A stretch of DNA of 64,000 nt. Origin: Sordariomycetes sp. S80-01Y (Eukaryota > Ascomycota > Sordariomycetes). Position numbers and translations under genes: made by a program. Below, in pieces: positions 63,774 to 64,000 of the stretch. Position 1 is the stretch's first letter; every line of letters starts with the position of its first letter. A model generated the notes under the pieces. It saw only the letters and a list, made by a program, of their open reading frames with translations. It was not told where the DNA came from and made no database searches. The stretch spans positions 682,001 through 746,000 of the forward strand of contig JAXQJY010000033.1 in assembly GCA_037042185.1 (NCBI GenBank). The letters run 5' to 3'.

Positions 63774-64000
63774 ATGTCGCGCGGCCCCCTCCCATCTCAG
63801 CTCAACCTCCTCACTGCCCTTGCCTACCGCGAGAAGGGTCTCAAAGTCCGCTTCCTCGGCTGGTAAGCCAAAGCTGCTCCCCCATTCCAATCGCCCCATT
63901 GATTCAATATAGCGTCACGAGCTACTCTGCCTCATCAGCTACGCTCAAGCTGTGCCACGACTTTCCTAAAGACTCCGGTGTGATAGCGGCGGTGGACGTG
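63774..64000 (+). CDS. TEN1: CST telomere complex subunit Ten1, 3' truncated by window end
   Basis: Predicted exons are 63774-63862 and 63913 onward; about 58 residues are inside the window. The start reads MSRGPLPSQLNLLTALAYRE, followed by KVRFLGCVTSYSASSATLKL across the intron. This is the first beta-barrel strand set of the fungal Ten1 OB fold. With Cdc13/Ctc1 and Stn1 it forms the single-stranded telomere-capping CST complex. The intron is 50 nt (GTAAGC...ATATAG) and splits a Cys codon. The call rests on this short N-terminus only, since the rest lies beyond the window. Confidence 0.7.

Overview
The window reads as nuclear DNA of a filamentous ascomycete (Pezizomycotina, most likely Sordariomycetes). 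Genes are compact, lie on both strands, and are split by many short introns (mostly 44-61 nt, GT-AG, with CTAAC/CTGAC-like branch sites). The gene set is fungal: MRM1, a Mit1-type remodeler, COP9 subunit 3, MBF1, coatomer epsilon, RPL42, DAL3, SUB1 and TEN1. I see no rRNA, tRNA, CRISPR array or intact transposon. All splice sites were read by eye and are predictions.

Layout. 1-10.5 kb: the 3' end of an M20 peptidase, an MDR reductase, MRM1 on the minus strand, and a large chromodomain/PHD SNF2 remodeler rebuilt here from five exons. 11-19 kb: a CCCH zinc-finger protein, CSN3, a secreted PI-PLC with an extra N-terminal domain, and a two-repeat cysteine protein with a hydrophobic tail. 19-26 kb: a small GFA-family protein, a doubtful ORF, a DUF1365 membrane protein, MBF1, a 21-bp minisatellite and a tannase/feruloyl-esterase-like protein. 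27-33 kb: a disordered hypothetical protein, the divergent pair coatomer epsilon / RPL42, a 2H phosphoesterase and ureidoglycolate lyase. 34-43.5 kb: an MFS transporter, a DOMON-cytochrome b561 protein, a small PLC-like protein, an ER J-protein and an SVOP-like transporter. 44-51 kb: an orphan protein, a tiny tail-anchored protein next to a homopolymer block, SUB1, and a PXA-PX-nexin protein. 51-61 kb: a septation-associated (Uds1) protein flanked by 2.3 kb and 5.3 kb with no convincing gene. 61-64 kb: a leukotriene-A4-hydrolase-type aminopeptidase, a DUF952 protein and the 5' part of TEN1.

Most genes are unrelated housekeeping or accessory functions; there is no biosynthetic cluster. Themes are nuclear/chromatin functions (remodeler, CSN3, MBF1, SUB1, TEN1), endomembrane functions (coatomer epsilon, J-protein, PX protein) and secreted or membrane enzymes (two PLC-like proteins, DOMON-b561, tannase-like). 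The least explained items are the cysteine-repeat protein, the orphan at 44.1-44.8 kb, the tail-anchored microprotein, the homopolymer block and the long empty stretch upstream of the Uds1 gene.
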